In this document: piece by piece, positions 34,569 through 43,359 of the stretch
Layout: each line of letters starts with the position of its first letter
Numbering within the stretch: position 1 is the first letter of the stretch
Assembly (NCBI GenBank): GCA_016220095.1
Contig: JACRIJ010000041.1
Location: forward strand, 1-53,623
DNA: 53,623 nt
Direction: 5' to 3'
From: Planctomycetota bacterium
GTDB taxonomy: Bacteria; Planctomycetota; MHYJ01; JACQXL01; JACRIJ01
Translations under genes and position numbers: made by a program
The notes under the pieces: model-generated
Databases searched by the model: none
Seen by the model: only the letters and a program-made list of their open reading frames with translations
What the model was told of the DNA's origin: nothing

Positions 34569-35948
34569 ATGACAAACGTAACAGTAATCGGTTCAGGCCC
34601 GGGCGGATATGTTGCCGCCATCAAAGCGGCCCAGCTTGGGGCTAATGTAACTGTAATAGAAAAAGATTCTGTCGGCGGCACCTGCCTTAACAGGGGCTGT
34701 ATCCCGACAAAAGCCATACTCGCGTCAGCTGATACGCTTCTCAAGGCAAAAGAAGCTGCGGCAATGGGCATTATAATAACCGGCGAAATTAAGGCCGATG
34801 TGCCGAAAATCATTGAACGCAAAGATAAAATAGTTTCCAATCTTATAAAGGGCATAGAATTCCTGTTCAAGAAAAACAAAATCAAACTCGTAAACGGCAT
34901 GGGTTCAATAAAATCGCCAACGGAAGTCTCCGTGAAATCCGCCTCAGGCGAAGAGAAAACCGTCAAGGCCGATATGATTATCCTTGCTACGGGCTCGGAA
35001 GCCGCAAGAATACCGATTTTTCCGTTTGACGGCAGAAATGTAATTACAAGCACGGAAGCCCTTAAAATGACTGAAATACCCCAGAATATCCTGATAGTAG
35101 GCGCGGGCGCCATAGGCGTGGAATTTGCTTCCTACTATAACGCCCTCGGCTCAACAGTCACCATAGTTGAAATGCTTCCTCAGCCGGTGCCCACTGAAGA
35201 CCCTGACATTGCCGCAGAACTCATAAGGGAATACAAAAAACGCGGCATTAAGATACTCACGGGCGTAAAAATTGAAAAGGTTGAAATCGCCTCGGAACGT
35301 AGTATAAATGCAACGCTCTCAACCGGAGAAACCCTGAATTCAAACCTGGTGCTTGTATCTATCGGACGGGCGCTTAATTCGTCCGGTATCGGATTGGAAA
35401 CCGCCGGCGTAAAAACCGAACGCGGAAAAATCTTGATTGACAAGCATATGAGAACAAGCATACCGAACATCTTCGCCATAGGAGACGTGGCAGGCGGAAT
35501 GCTGTTGGCGCATAAGGCATCGTTTGAGGGCATCGCCGCGGCGGAAAATTGCATGGGCGCGGAATCCGCCATCAATTATGACGTCATACCGAGGTGCATG
35601 TTCTCGGAACCCGAAATAGCCAGCGTAGGCCTGACCGAACCGCAATGCAAAGACAAAGGATTTGAAGTCAATACGGGCAAATTCAGTTTTCGCGCGCTCG
35701 GCAAGGCGCAGGCAATGGGCAAACTCGGTGGCCTTGTGAAAATCATCGCCGATAAGAAAACCGATAAAATACTCGGAGTGCATATTATAGGTTCGCACAC
35801 GGCAGATATAGTCCATGAAGGCGCTGTAGCCATGCAGGCAGGCGTCACGGCAAAACAATTGGCGCAGACAATACACGTTCATCCGACGCTTTCCGAAGCC
35901 GTGATGGAAGCCGCACACGGCGTACACGGCGAAACAATACATGGATGA
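34569..35948 (+). CDS. lpdA: dihydrolipoamide dehydrogenase
   Basis: A 459-residue flavoprotein disulfide reductase. FAD motif VIGSGPGGYVAAIKAAQLG, redox-active disulfide GGTCLNRGCIPTKA, NAD motif GAGAIGVEFASYYNALG, distal FAD motif FAIGDVAGG and catalytic HVHPTLSEAVMEAAHG. It oxidises dihydrolipoamide in the pyruvate/oxoglutarate dehydrogenase or glycine cleavage complexes. The start is ATG 34569 after AAGGAGGA; the earlier GTG at 34557 is too close to that site. No other lipoyl-complex gene is in the window, so it stands alone. Confidence 0.95.
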   Translation: MTNVTVIGSGPGGYVAAIKAAQLGANVTVIEKDSVGGTCLNRGCIPTKAILASADTLLKAKEAAAMGIIITGEIKADVPKIIERKDKIVSNLIKGIEFLFKKNKIKLVNGMGSIKSPTEVSVKSASGEEKTVKADMIILATGSEAARIPIFPFDGRNVITSTEALKMTEIPQNILIVGAGAIGVEFASYYNALGSTVTIVEMLPQPVPTEDPDIAAELIREYKKRGIKILTGVKIEKVEIASERSINATLSTGETLNSNLVLVSIGRALNSSGIGLETAGVKTERGKILIDKHMRTSIPNIFAIGDVAGGMLLAHKASFEGIAAAENCMGAESAINYDVIPRCMFSEPEIASVGLTEPQCKDKGFEVNTGKFSFRALGKAQAMGKLGGLVKIIADKKTDKILGVHIIGSHTADIVHEGAVAMQAGVTAKQLAQTIHVHPTLSEAVMEAAHGVHGETIHG

Positions 35949-36113
35949 CGGAGTCAGGAGTCCGTTTTAGTTTCTAACCGATAGACTTCCGCGCCTGCCT
36001 TATGCGTTCGGTGTATTCGGCGCGTTCGGTGGTTAATTCGCATTAGTCGCTGTCATTAGGTTTTTGGTTGTGGCTTTGCTGCTTTATGATTTCGGTCTTC
36101 ATTTCCCTGATTC

Positions 36114-36485
36114 CTACTTCATCAAGGCCTGATTGACTTTCCTGATTATCACTTCCGCGCCGAAAGGCTTGCCGATGAAATCAAACGCGCCTTCATTGAA
36201 ACTCCGCGCATAATTTTCAGCGGTCAAATCACCGGACATCATAATAACCTTAATAAGAGGATCTACCGTAAGCGCCTTCTTAAGAACTGCGAAACCATCC
36301 GCTTCCGGCATGACTATGTCAGTCAACACAATGTCTATTTTCCCCGCAGTCAGGGCGGACATGCCTTCAGCGCCGTTACGCGCCGTAATGACGTTATAAC
36401 CGCAATCAACAAGCGCGGCATTCAGGAAATCTCTGATGCCCTTTTCGTCATCTACAACCAATACCGTTATCTGCGTGTTCATCAT
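36114..36485 (-). CDS. single-domain response regulator (receiver)
   Basis: A 123-residue receiver: acidic pair in VVDDEKGI, phospho-acceptor Asp in IVLTDIVMPEADGF, switch Ser in VIMMSGD, conserved Lys in FIGKPFG. No output domain. It has its own consensus promoter at 36537-36566. A neighbour of the FHA-CAP gene, but separated by 251 bases of AT-rich sequence with 'aatctcacatcaaacatc' words. Confidence 0.9.
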   Translation of the reverse strand: MMNTQITVLVVDDEKGIRDFLNAALVDCGYNVITARNGAEGMSALTAGKIDIVLTDIVMPEADGFAVLKKALTVDPLIKVIMMSGDLTAENYARSFNEGAFDFIGKPFGAEVIIRKVNQALMK

Positions 36486-36536
36486 GCTACTCTTTCAACT
36501 GACACACTTTGCACTGCGTTACTTCCCTATTTTTTA

Positions 36537-36566
36537 ATTATACAATATAATAAAGGTATTTGTCAA
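36537..36566 (-). promoter_or_regulatory. promoter of the response regulator at 36114
   Basis: Minus strand: TTGACA (36561-36566), 18-base spacer, TATAAT (36537-36542), 52 bases from the ATG. Confidence 0.75.
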
Positions 36567-36736
36567 GAAAAAAGTGATTATAGTAAGTAAGACTTCGGCA
36601 AAGTGACGATTAATGGTAATTTGTTGAAATTGGGCAATTGAATTCAATATCTCCCCTTATCACTATCTCATGAACATCTTAAATCTCACATCAAACATCA
36701 TATATTTCATATCCTTGGCCGCATATTTGCGTCAAT

Positions 36737-39589
36737 CTATTTTCCGTCTTCCTTTTTCGGGTAATTCAGGACTGCCGTGCCTCCGGCGCCGAATACCTGG
36801 CACCAGAAAACCCCGACCTGGCCCACGCCGAGTTCCGCCCATTCCGCCATAAGCATGTTTCTATGATGACCCGAAGAATTATACCATCCGAGGAATGACG
36901 CCTCCGGCGTAGATGTGCCTTGGGCAAGGTTTTCGCCAACCCCGCCGGCATACCCTTCCTGAACGGCCCTGTCGCCCGGGGTTCTTCTGCCCGGAGTGTC
37001 TTCAATATGATCAATATTATTGCGTCTCGCGCACCATTCAATGTGCTTTTTCGCGGCCTTCGCAAGAAGGTCATTTGCGCCAAGCAGTCGAAGCCCCATC
37101 ATCTCCCTGTATTCATTTGTGACTTTCAAGACCTGCATCTCTTCCAGGCTCATGGCAGTCACGGCTTCATTGTTTGCCTGCAATACTTTTTTATTATATT
37201 CAAGTATCCCGGCTTCAACCGCGTTAAGGGAAAAATTCGCAAGGCCTATCTTCCCCGTACCAAGGGCAAGTATGCTGTTAAGCTCCTCATCCGTCTTGAC
37301 TTCCACGCCAAGCGACTTCAGACAGCCGTCAATCACTCTCACGAGCTCCATAGCCTTATTCACATCCGGTGAAATCGTCAATATCACGGATAAAGGATTG
37401 TTCCATATCTCTTTTACGGCATTCACCTTTTCATCAACCTTCGGCTGGCCTACTCTGCCGTGGTCTTCATCAGGATATATCGTCTTATCAAAAATAACCT
37501 TCAATGCCTCCGCGCGGCGCTTATTGAGTTCTTCCTTCAATGCCTTCAACTTATCATATTCGGTCGCGTTAGCTATCTTTTTCACCCTCTGAAGGGCCGT
37601 TTCTCTTTTCTCCTTAAAAGCATTTGTCATCTTGCCTTTAAGGTCGGCTTTATACTGCGCGGCAGCGTTCGGGTCTGCGGCGAGTTTTTCATATTCCTTG
37701 AAAGCGTTCTCTATGTTTTCCTTTGTCACAGATTCCGACATGATTGCCTTGACCATCTTATCGCCCTTTTCGGCGACAAGCGCGGCCTTGTATTCTTCCG
37801 GCGTGTACCAGTTTTCCTCGTAATAAACAAACCCCTTTTCCGGAACCGGCGTCTTCTTCAGATACGATAAATAATTATATATTTCCTTTGACTTCTCAGG
37901 CGCCTTGTCAACGATTGTTTTCAGCAGGGAACTGCCTTTTTCAGAAAGATTGCTCGCGAAACAATATGAAGCAACGTAAAAAAGCTCATCAGATGTAAGT
38001 TTTGAATTCTCATACAACGCCACCAGTTGTCCGGGCTCCAACTTATCCCACGCGAGATTAACCGTTATGTTGGTTCCTATGCTTACTTCAAGATACGCCG
38101 ACGAGGCCTTTACGGGCACTCCTTCCTTATTCCTTACCGGAAATTTCAGGTTAGCCATTTTTTTCTGGTTAACCGCATCCATCATTTTCCTGAACAGGCC
38201 CGCCTGGAATCTTACATAATCGTACTGCACCTCGAATTTCTTCCTCAGCGGCTCAACGTCTTTATCACTGCCGATGGAAGCAAGCGTAGCCTCATATTCC
38301 CTCAAGGCGTCTTCAAACTTGGATTCCCTGCATAAGGATTTAATGTAATCTTCAGCCTTTGCAATGACCGCGCGGGCATCTGTAATCTTCTTGTCAGCTC
38401 CGGCGGTTGTCTTTGCATTGCCCGAAACAGAGGCAATATTATCCAGTTTCCATTCAATCTCATAATAGAACGGAGTACCGTAAAAACGCGGGCGTTCTTT
38501 CCTGTAAAAAGATTCCGCCTCCGGATACCTTCTATCCTTAATCAATTTATCCGCGGTCTTGACTATTTTTCCGAAATCTTCCGCGGCCTTGTCAAGTATG
38601 CCTTTCCTCTGCGCGTTAAAAGCGTCTTCTCCGATAATGGCTACCTTATAGTTTGACGCGAATTTATCCAAGTGCTGAATGGCTTCATTGTACTTGAATT
38701 CCGCGAGCGCGTCCTCCACCCTTACAAGAACCTTTTTGAATTCAAATACAGCATCCTTGTCGATTAGCGCCTGGTAATAACTGATTTTTTCCCTGGCTTG
38801 AGTGACAAATGCCGATTCCGGATGATTGGTCGCAAACTGCTGATATGCGTCCCTGACCACTACGGGGTCGAAATCCTGGCCCTTTGTCATGGCGCCAATG
38901 CTCTCAAATTCCACGCGGACTGAATCAATGGCCGCTAACTTTTCTTCAACCTGCGCGAGATGCGCGCGAACCTCATCGGTATAAAACGAATTAGGATAGG
39001 AAGCGAGAAAAACCGCAAGGGCTCCCTTGGCCTTCTGATAATGGCCCGATTTCTGCATGTTTACCGCCTCATCAAACTGCTGATAGAGAAGCGATGCCTT
39101 GCTGTAATCCTTGTAAACAAGATATGAAAATATGCCGCCAGCAAAAAACAATACGAGAAAAATCACCATCGCGGCGCCGAAAAGGTAATCGGATTTGGCC
39201 TGGGGAATTTCAATATATTTTACGGCCGGTTTTTCCTGCGCCGGCGGAGCAAACCTCTCGCGCAATTCTGCTTCGTACGCGCTGAACGGCTGTATAAGCA
39301 CTTCCGCAACCGGTTTGCCGGCTGACAGGAATTTCAGGCCGAAATCACCTACCTTGATTATGTCGTTGTGCTGGAGGCAATGGGATTGTATCTTGTTGAC
39401 ATTGACAAAAGTGCCGTTGCGACTTTCCGCGTCCAATACCCACCAGCCGTCTTTTTTCTGCTCAATGATTGTGTGTGTACGCGATATGTTTTCGCCTTCA
39501 AGAACAATGGCGCATTTCTGGGACCTGCCTATGGTGATGTATTTCTCGTTCAAAAGAAACACGCGCGCAGATGAAACGGGTTCGCTCAT
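36737..39589 (-). CDS. FHA-domain / transmembrane / CAP-domain protein
   Basis: A 950-residue protein. An N-terminal FHA phosphothreonine-binding domain (TIGRSQKCAIVL, ISRTHTII, SRNGTFVNV; residues about 20-90) is followed by one transmembrane helix (about 140-160, AAMVIFLVLFFAGGIFSYLV), then ~640 residues rich in helix with TPR-like segments. It ends in a C-terminal CAP/SCP (PR-1-like) domain of ~120 residues with VGENLAQGTSTPEA and GHHRNML. Topology: FHA inside, CAP outside. It may sense Ser/Thr phosphorylation and act on or scaffold the envelope (inference). Start MSEPVSSARVFLL at 39589 with aagga upstream; the extra 16 codons of open frame are rejected. Confidence 0.85.
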   Translation of the reverse strand: MSEPVSSARVFLLNEKYITIGRSQKCAIVLEGENISRTHTIIEQKKDGWWVLDAESRNGTFVNVNKIQSHCLQHNDIIKVGDFGLKFLSAGKPVAEVLIQPFSAYEAELRERFAPPAQEKPAVKYIEIPQAKSDYLFGAAMVIFLVLFFAGGIFSYLVYKDYSKASLLYQQFDEAVNMQKSGHYQKAKGALAVFLASYPNSFYTDEVRAHLAQVEEKLAAIDSVRVEFESIGAMTKGQDFDPVVVRDAYQQFATNHPESAFVTQAREKISYYQALIDKDAVFEFKKVLVRVEDALAEFKYNEAIQHLDKFASNYKVAIIGEDAFNAQRKGILDKAAEDFGKIVKTADKLIKDRRYPEAESFYRKERPRFYGTPFYYEIEWKLDNIASVSGNAKTTAGADKKITDARAVIAKAEDYIKSLCRESKFEDALREYEATLASIGSDKDVEPLRKKFEVQYDYVRFQAGLFRKMMDAVNQKKMANLKFPVRNKEGVPVKASSAYLEVSIGTNITVNLAWDKLEPGQLVALYENSKLTSDELFYVASYCFASNLSEKGSSLLKTIVDKAPEKSKEIYNYLSYLKKTPVPEKGFVYYEENWYTPEEYKAALVAEKGDKMVKAIMSESVTKENIENAFKEYEKLAADPNAAAQYKADLKGKMTNAFKEKRETALQRVKKIANATEYDKLKALKEELNKRRAEALKVIFDKTIYPDEDHGRVGQPKVDEKVNAVKEIWNNPLSVILTISPDVNKAMELVRVIDGCLKSLGVEVKTDEELNSILALGTGKIGLANFSLNAVEAGILEYNKKVLQANNEAVTAMSLEEMQVLKVTNEYREMMGLRLLGANDLLAKAAKKHIEWCARRNNIDHIEDTPGRRTPGDRAVQEGYAGGVGENLAQGTSTPEASFLGWYNSSGHHRNMLMAEWAELGVGQVGVFWCQVFGAGGTAVLNYPKKEDGK

Positions 39590-39653
39590 ATAAAAAGTCC
39601 TTAATAACCACTTAGCACCGTGGCTTACCGCACTCACATATCAACTGCGCTAT

Positions 39654-39682
39654 AGTATAATAAACCCGATAAGAGTTGTCAA
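39654..39682 (-). promoter_or_regulatory. promoter of the FHA-CAP gene
   Basis: Minus strand: TTGACA (39677-39682), 17-base spacer, TATACT (39654-39659), 65 bases upstream of the ATG. Confidence 0.75.
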
Positions 39683-39739
39683 TATTTTTTTGATACCTTG
39701 TTTCAAACACTCCCTGCGCGGAATTTGAGATTTCAGACA

Positions 39740-41497
39740 CTAACGCACGCCGAAATTCAACGTCCTTTCGGTAGTCAATCCGTCACCCGACACTACCGTG
39801 GTGTACGATGCGCGTTCAATATGCCTGAAAATCTTCATAAGCATTGCGAATTTCTGCCTTAACAGCGCTTCTTTCTCAGCGCCTCCTTCCGACATCTTTA
39901 TCTTTATCAACAGGTCCTCGTCAGCTGACAGAATATCAAGCACCGCTTTTATGTCAAGAACAACGCCGGTCTTGGTAAAAGGCCTCTTTAATTCCGGAAA
40001 CGCGTTAGCCTGCGGATTCTTAAATGCATTTACCGCGTCTTCCACTGCCTGCGGAAGCGTGCCGATTATGATAAAATCGCCGTAACTGACATAAGTGGGC
40101 CTGATGATTTCGCTGATTTTTTTGCTCTTAAAAACAACCGTTGTCATTTTACTGTCGCCTATGTTTTTTGTGACTACCTGTATGTCGTCATTGACCCTTG
40201 AAAGAAAAGCAAGCCCGGTGCCGATAAGGGTTTTCACAGACTGCTTCAAGGACTTGTTTGTTTCTTCATCATCCGCCTTGATTTGTACTATAAACACAGC
40301 CGCCGGCACGGAAACTTTGCCCATGGCCGTTTCCAATTCATACCTGGACACCGTAAAACCAACTTCCCTGCCTATGCTCGGAAGCACTTCTTTTTCAAAA
40401 TCCATGCCGCCGAAAATCATATCAAGGAGTTCCTCTTTTGATGCTATTTTTTCCTTTAACTGTTCCTTTGCGAATTCCTTGAAATGCGTCCAGATTTCGG
40501 CAAAATTCACCCTTGTAAACCCGGCGCAAATAGTATTGGCTGAAATAAATTTTGCGATATTTGGCACTTCCGGCACAGGCGACACCGGAGCCGCCGGCTG
40601 TCCCTGCCGGCCGACAGTCGCTAATTTGACCGTTATGTTATCGCTTTTACCTCCATAAGGCATGAATGCCTCGCCTACAACGTAATCCATCTGTTTAATT
40701 TCATTCAGAAGCTGAAACCCAAAATACCGCGCAAGAGGATTGCCAAAATCCACTTTCATTGGATCGGGCAGTTCAAGCGCGTCCTTGATGTAATCCGTGT
40801 TTATATACATCAATGCTATCCTGCCTTCTGAGGGCATGATGGCGGCCTTCTTGTACTTTTCCGTCTGCGCCATGGAATCGGGTATCTCCCTGCCGGACGC
40901 GTCAATCACCTGCTGAATGAACTGCTTATATGAAGAAACGAATAGTTTATTGCCGAGCGTGGTATAATAAATCGTCTTAAAATCGTTATTTTCTTTGGGA
41001 AAGATACTGTAAATTACCGCATTCTTATAAGGGGCTTGAGTAATATTGTTAAACTTATCTTTTGACTTTTCGGATTGCAGGAAATCGTTTACCGTCTTGA
41101 CAATATTGGCGTCGCCGACCGCCGCAAGGCCGAAATTCGGCTTTTTCAGGCCAGTGGAATCGCCCTTAAAAAAACCTATCGCGGCATTTCCGCCGATTAT
41201 CTGCGCTACAGGATTGGCAAGAAGCTCGCTAATCTTCTGCGTCGGTTTATCGGAATCGGGATGCTCTAACATTGTAAATTCTTCAATTTCCCTGAAAATG
41301 GCGCTCTTTTGCAGAAGTTCCAGGTTCTTTTTCAAATCCCTGACTTCCAGATAAAAAAAAGTCTCCCCGGGCATGTAGCCGGTAAGAGAAAAGCCCTGCG
41401 CCTGGCCCGGCGCAGTATCCTGTCCGCTGACGCTGAATCCAAACAGGCATGTAACGCACACCACCGCGGCAAATAAAAGTTTTTTGAATTTATTCAT
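39740..41497 (-). CDS. secreted protein of unknown function (DUF3352-like pattern)
   Basis: A 585-residue protein with a Sec signal peptide (MNKFKKLLFAAVVCVTCLFGFSV...). The mature part has repeated 'moderate-hydrophobic beta-strand then acidic' segments, starting YMPGETFFYLEVRDLKK, and recalls the DUF3352 family of exported proteins; that is only a resemblance. No catalytic motif is apparent. The start at 41497 is fixed by AGGAG. It follows the anti-sigma gene by 74 bases and could be part of the sigma regulon. Confidence 0.7.
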   Translation of the reverse strand: MNKFKKLLFAAVVCVTCLFGFSVSGQDTAPGQAQGFSLTGYMPGETFFYLEVRDLKKNLELLQKSAIFREIEEFTMLEHPDSDKPTQKISELLANPVAQIIGGNAAIGFFKGDSTGLKKPNFGLAAVGDANIVKTVNDFLQSEKSKDKFNNITQAPYKNAVIYSIFPKENNDFKTIYYTTLGNKLFVSSYKQFIQQVIDASGREIPDSMAQTEKYKKAAIMPSEGRIALMYINTDYIKDALELPDPMKVDFGNPLARYFGFQLLNEIKQMDYVVGEAFMPYGGKSDNITVKLATVGRQGQPAAPVSPVPEVPNIAKFISANTICAGFTRVNFAEIWTHFKEFAKEQLKEKIASKEELLDMIFGGMDFEKEVLPSIGREVGFTVSRYELETAMGKVSVPAAVFIVQIKADDEETNKSLKQSVKTLIGTGLAFLSRVNDDIQVVTKNIGDSKMTTVVFKSKKISEIIRPTYVSYGDFIIIGTLPQAVEDAVNAFKNPQANAFPELKRPFTKTGVVLDIKAVLDILSADEDLLIKIKMSEGGAEKEALLRQKFAMLMKIFRHIERASYTTVVSGDGLTTERTLNFGVR

Positions 41498-41534
41498 ATT
41501 ATATTCTCCTAAAAAATCCCATTCCGTCACTGAC

Positions 41535-41552
41535 CGCAGGCCTCAACCTGCG
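41535..41552. repeat. small REP-like hairpin
   Basis: CGCAGG / CCTGCG with a six-base CCTCAA loop, in the gap between the secreted protein and the anti-sigma gene. It resembles the hairpin words of the 53497-53623 element (gcaggctttagcctgc). Confidence 0.55.
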
Positions 41553-41571
41553 TCTGTATTCGGCCGCTGTT

Positions 41572-42144
41572 CTACATCTTTTCAATTGAATTCCACAGCC
41601 CTTCCAATTCTTCAAGCATATTTCCGTTCTCAGAGCGGTTATTTCCGTTTGAATCCTTACTGCCAAGGCTCAACTCATCCATTGTAATATTGTACGGGGC
41701 CTTAAGATAACCCAAAAAGTTATCCATCAGCATCTTGCTTGTATTTTTAAGGTCTGCGACCTGCGGCGGCATGGCGACATTTATTTCCATGGTCGCGACA
41801 GCGGGTCTCGATACGGGCGCCCTGTGATAATGCCTGTGAAAAAGAGTCGGGCCTATCCACAGCGTCGCGGATACGACCAGCAAAATGGCCGCGGCCGCGG
41901 CGAAAATGTTGCGATAACGCTGCATAAACGAACCGGCCATGGCCTTTTTTGCAACCTTGCCGGCAAAACCCTCGCGCAGGCGGAAATTGCCTTTGCGCAG
42001 GGATTCTCTCATCTTTGAATAAAACTCAATCTTCTGCCGGCATTCTCCGCACGACTCAAGATGGGCTTTTACGCCACTGCCTTCAGCAGGGCCAAGGTCA
42101 CCGTCAAAATACGATTCCAGTTTTTCAGAATATTTGCATTCCAT
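41572..42144 (-). CDS. anti-sigma factor with zinc-finger N-terminus
   Basis: A 190-residue protein. The N-terminal ZAS-type motif HLESCGECRQKI (His-X3-Cys-X2-Cys, with an earlier Cys in MECKYSEK) is the usual ECF anti-sigma zinc site. One transmembrane helix lies at about residues 80-97 (IFAAAAAILLVVSATLWI). The extracytoplasmic C-terminal part has no known domain. It lies downstream of the ECF sigma gene and so is its cognate inhibitor (established pattern). Start MECKYSEKLE. Confidence 0.87.
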   Translation of the reverse strand: MECKYSEKLESYFDGDLGPAEGSGVKAHLESCGECRQKIEFYSKMRESLRKGNFRLREGFAGKVAKKAMAGSFMQRYRNIFAAAAAILLVVSATLWIGPTLFHRHYHRAPVSRPAVATMEINVAMPPQVADLKNTSKMLMDNFLGYLKAPYNITMDELSLGSKDSNGNNRSENGNMLEELEGLWNSIEKM

Positions 42145-42352
42145 AAAAGCCTCCCGTAAATAAAAACGTAAATTACACTACGTTTTTTTGCCACAGAGAC
42201 CACAGAGGTCACAGAGCGTAAAACGATTCTTAAAAGCGCACGTAAACGCAAGCGTCGAAAATACCTATCGTAGTTTCGTCGCGGAAATTGAGGACTTAGA
42301 TTTTAAAACCCTGTAACTCCGCAACCCAGTAACTCCTAAACTCCGTAACCCC

Positions 42353-42889
42353 CTAACTCCTAACGCATTTATCAGCCATCAACTGCCTTAACTTCTGTCT
42401 GCCGCGGTGCAGATGGGTTTTTACGGTTCCTTCGGGAATGCCGAGTATTTCGGCTATCTCGGAGTACTTTTTTTCATTCCTGTGGAACAGTACTATAACG
42501 GCCCTTTCAACCGGCTCTATCAGGGTTAAGGCGTTATCCAATTCGGCGTCAAAACCGGCAGTTTGATCTTTTATCGTTGCGGAAACCAATTCCGGAACGT
42601 TATCCATGTTTACCAACCGCAGGTTTTTGCGCGCGCGCACGATATTAAGGCAATGATTGGCCGTTATTCTCAAAAGCCAATTTACGAACGAATTGGTTTC
42701 TTTGTAATTATTCAGCGCCTTATACGTTTTCAGGAACACCTCCTGGGTCGCGTCTTCGGCATCGTGACCGTTGCGGAGTATGCCGTATGCCGTGGACGCC
42801 ACAAGGTTCTTGTATTTGTCCACGAGTTTTGCAAAGGCATCGCTTTTGCCCGCCTTGATTAACGCAATCAGTTCAACGGTCTCCTGCAT
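42353..42889 (-). CDS. ECF (sigma-70 family) RNA polymerase sigma factor
   Basis: A 178-residue sigma factor. Region 2 is DAEDATQEVFLKTYKAL and region 4 is KKYSEIAEILGIPEGTVKTHLHRGRQKLRQLM. The start is MQETVELIALIKAG at 42889; the open frame extends 19 codons upstream into unrelated sequence. The last residues (VRS) and the TAG stop are encoded in a 'taactcctaac' word repeat. It is followed by an anti-sigma gene, then a secreted protein and an FHA-CAP protein, suggesting an envelope-stress regulon (inference). Confidence 0.93.
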   Translation of the reverse strand: MQETVELIALIKAGKSDAFAKLVDKYKNLVASTAYGILRNGHDAEDATQEVFLKTYKALNNYKETNSFVNWLLRITANHCLNIVRARKNLRLVNMDNVPELVSATIKDQTAGFDAELDNALTLIEPVERAVIVLFHRNEKKYSEIAEILGIPEGTVKTHLHRGRQKLRQLMADKCVRS

Positions 42890-43359
42890 AAACGTTTTGC
42901 CGTCTCCCCATATTGAGAAAACACCGAAAAATACGGTTTGTTTCAAAATTACATGAAAATTCTTCAGCCGAAACCAAGACGAGCCACGAAGTCACAAAGT
43001 CACGAAGATTTACGGAAAGAACGTCTCGTAGCCATCGTCGCATCCTGTCAATCCTGCTACAGTCCTGCCACAGTCTTGAGCGGATCGAAGGGAGCCTGCG
43101 AAGGGTGAATCCAACGTGAATAACGACGTCTACGAACAACTATTCACATAGATGGACAGGATACGCAGGATAACGAACGCCGGTATTATTAAAGTAGTTG
43201 TTCTTCGTGTCTTCGTAACCTCGCGGCTAAATCTTCTGTGTAAAAAACCTGCCTGCGCGGATTGTCCTCCGAAGCCATAGCGAAGGAGGAAACCGCTTCG
43301 GCAAAGGCGGGCGCGGAAGTTGCGGAATTAGACTCCAAATCTTAATTCTTAAATTCGTC
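42890..43359. repeat. 470-base intergenic repeat region
   Basis: No gene. It contains cacgaag words, a copy at 43139-43179 of the 41 bp element also at 10701-10741, and a GC-rich palindromic unit at 43247-43317 that matches 3225-3327 (acctgcctgcgcgg...aggagga). Confidence 0.75.
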
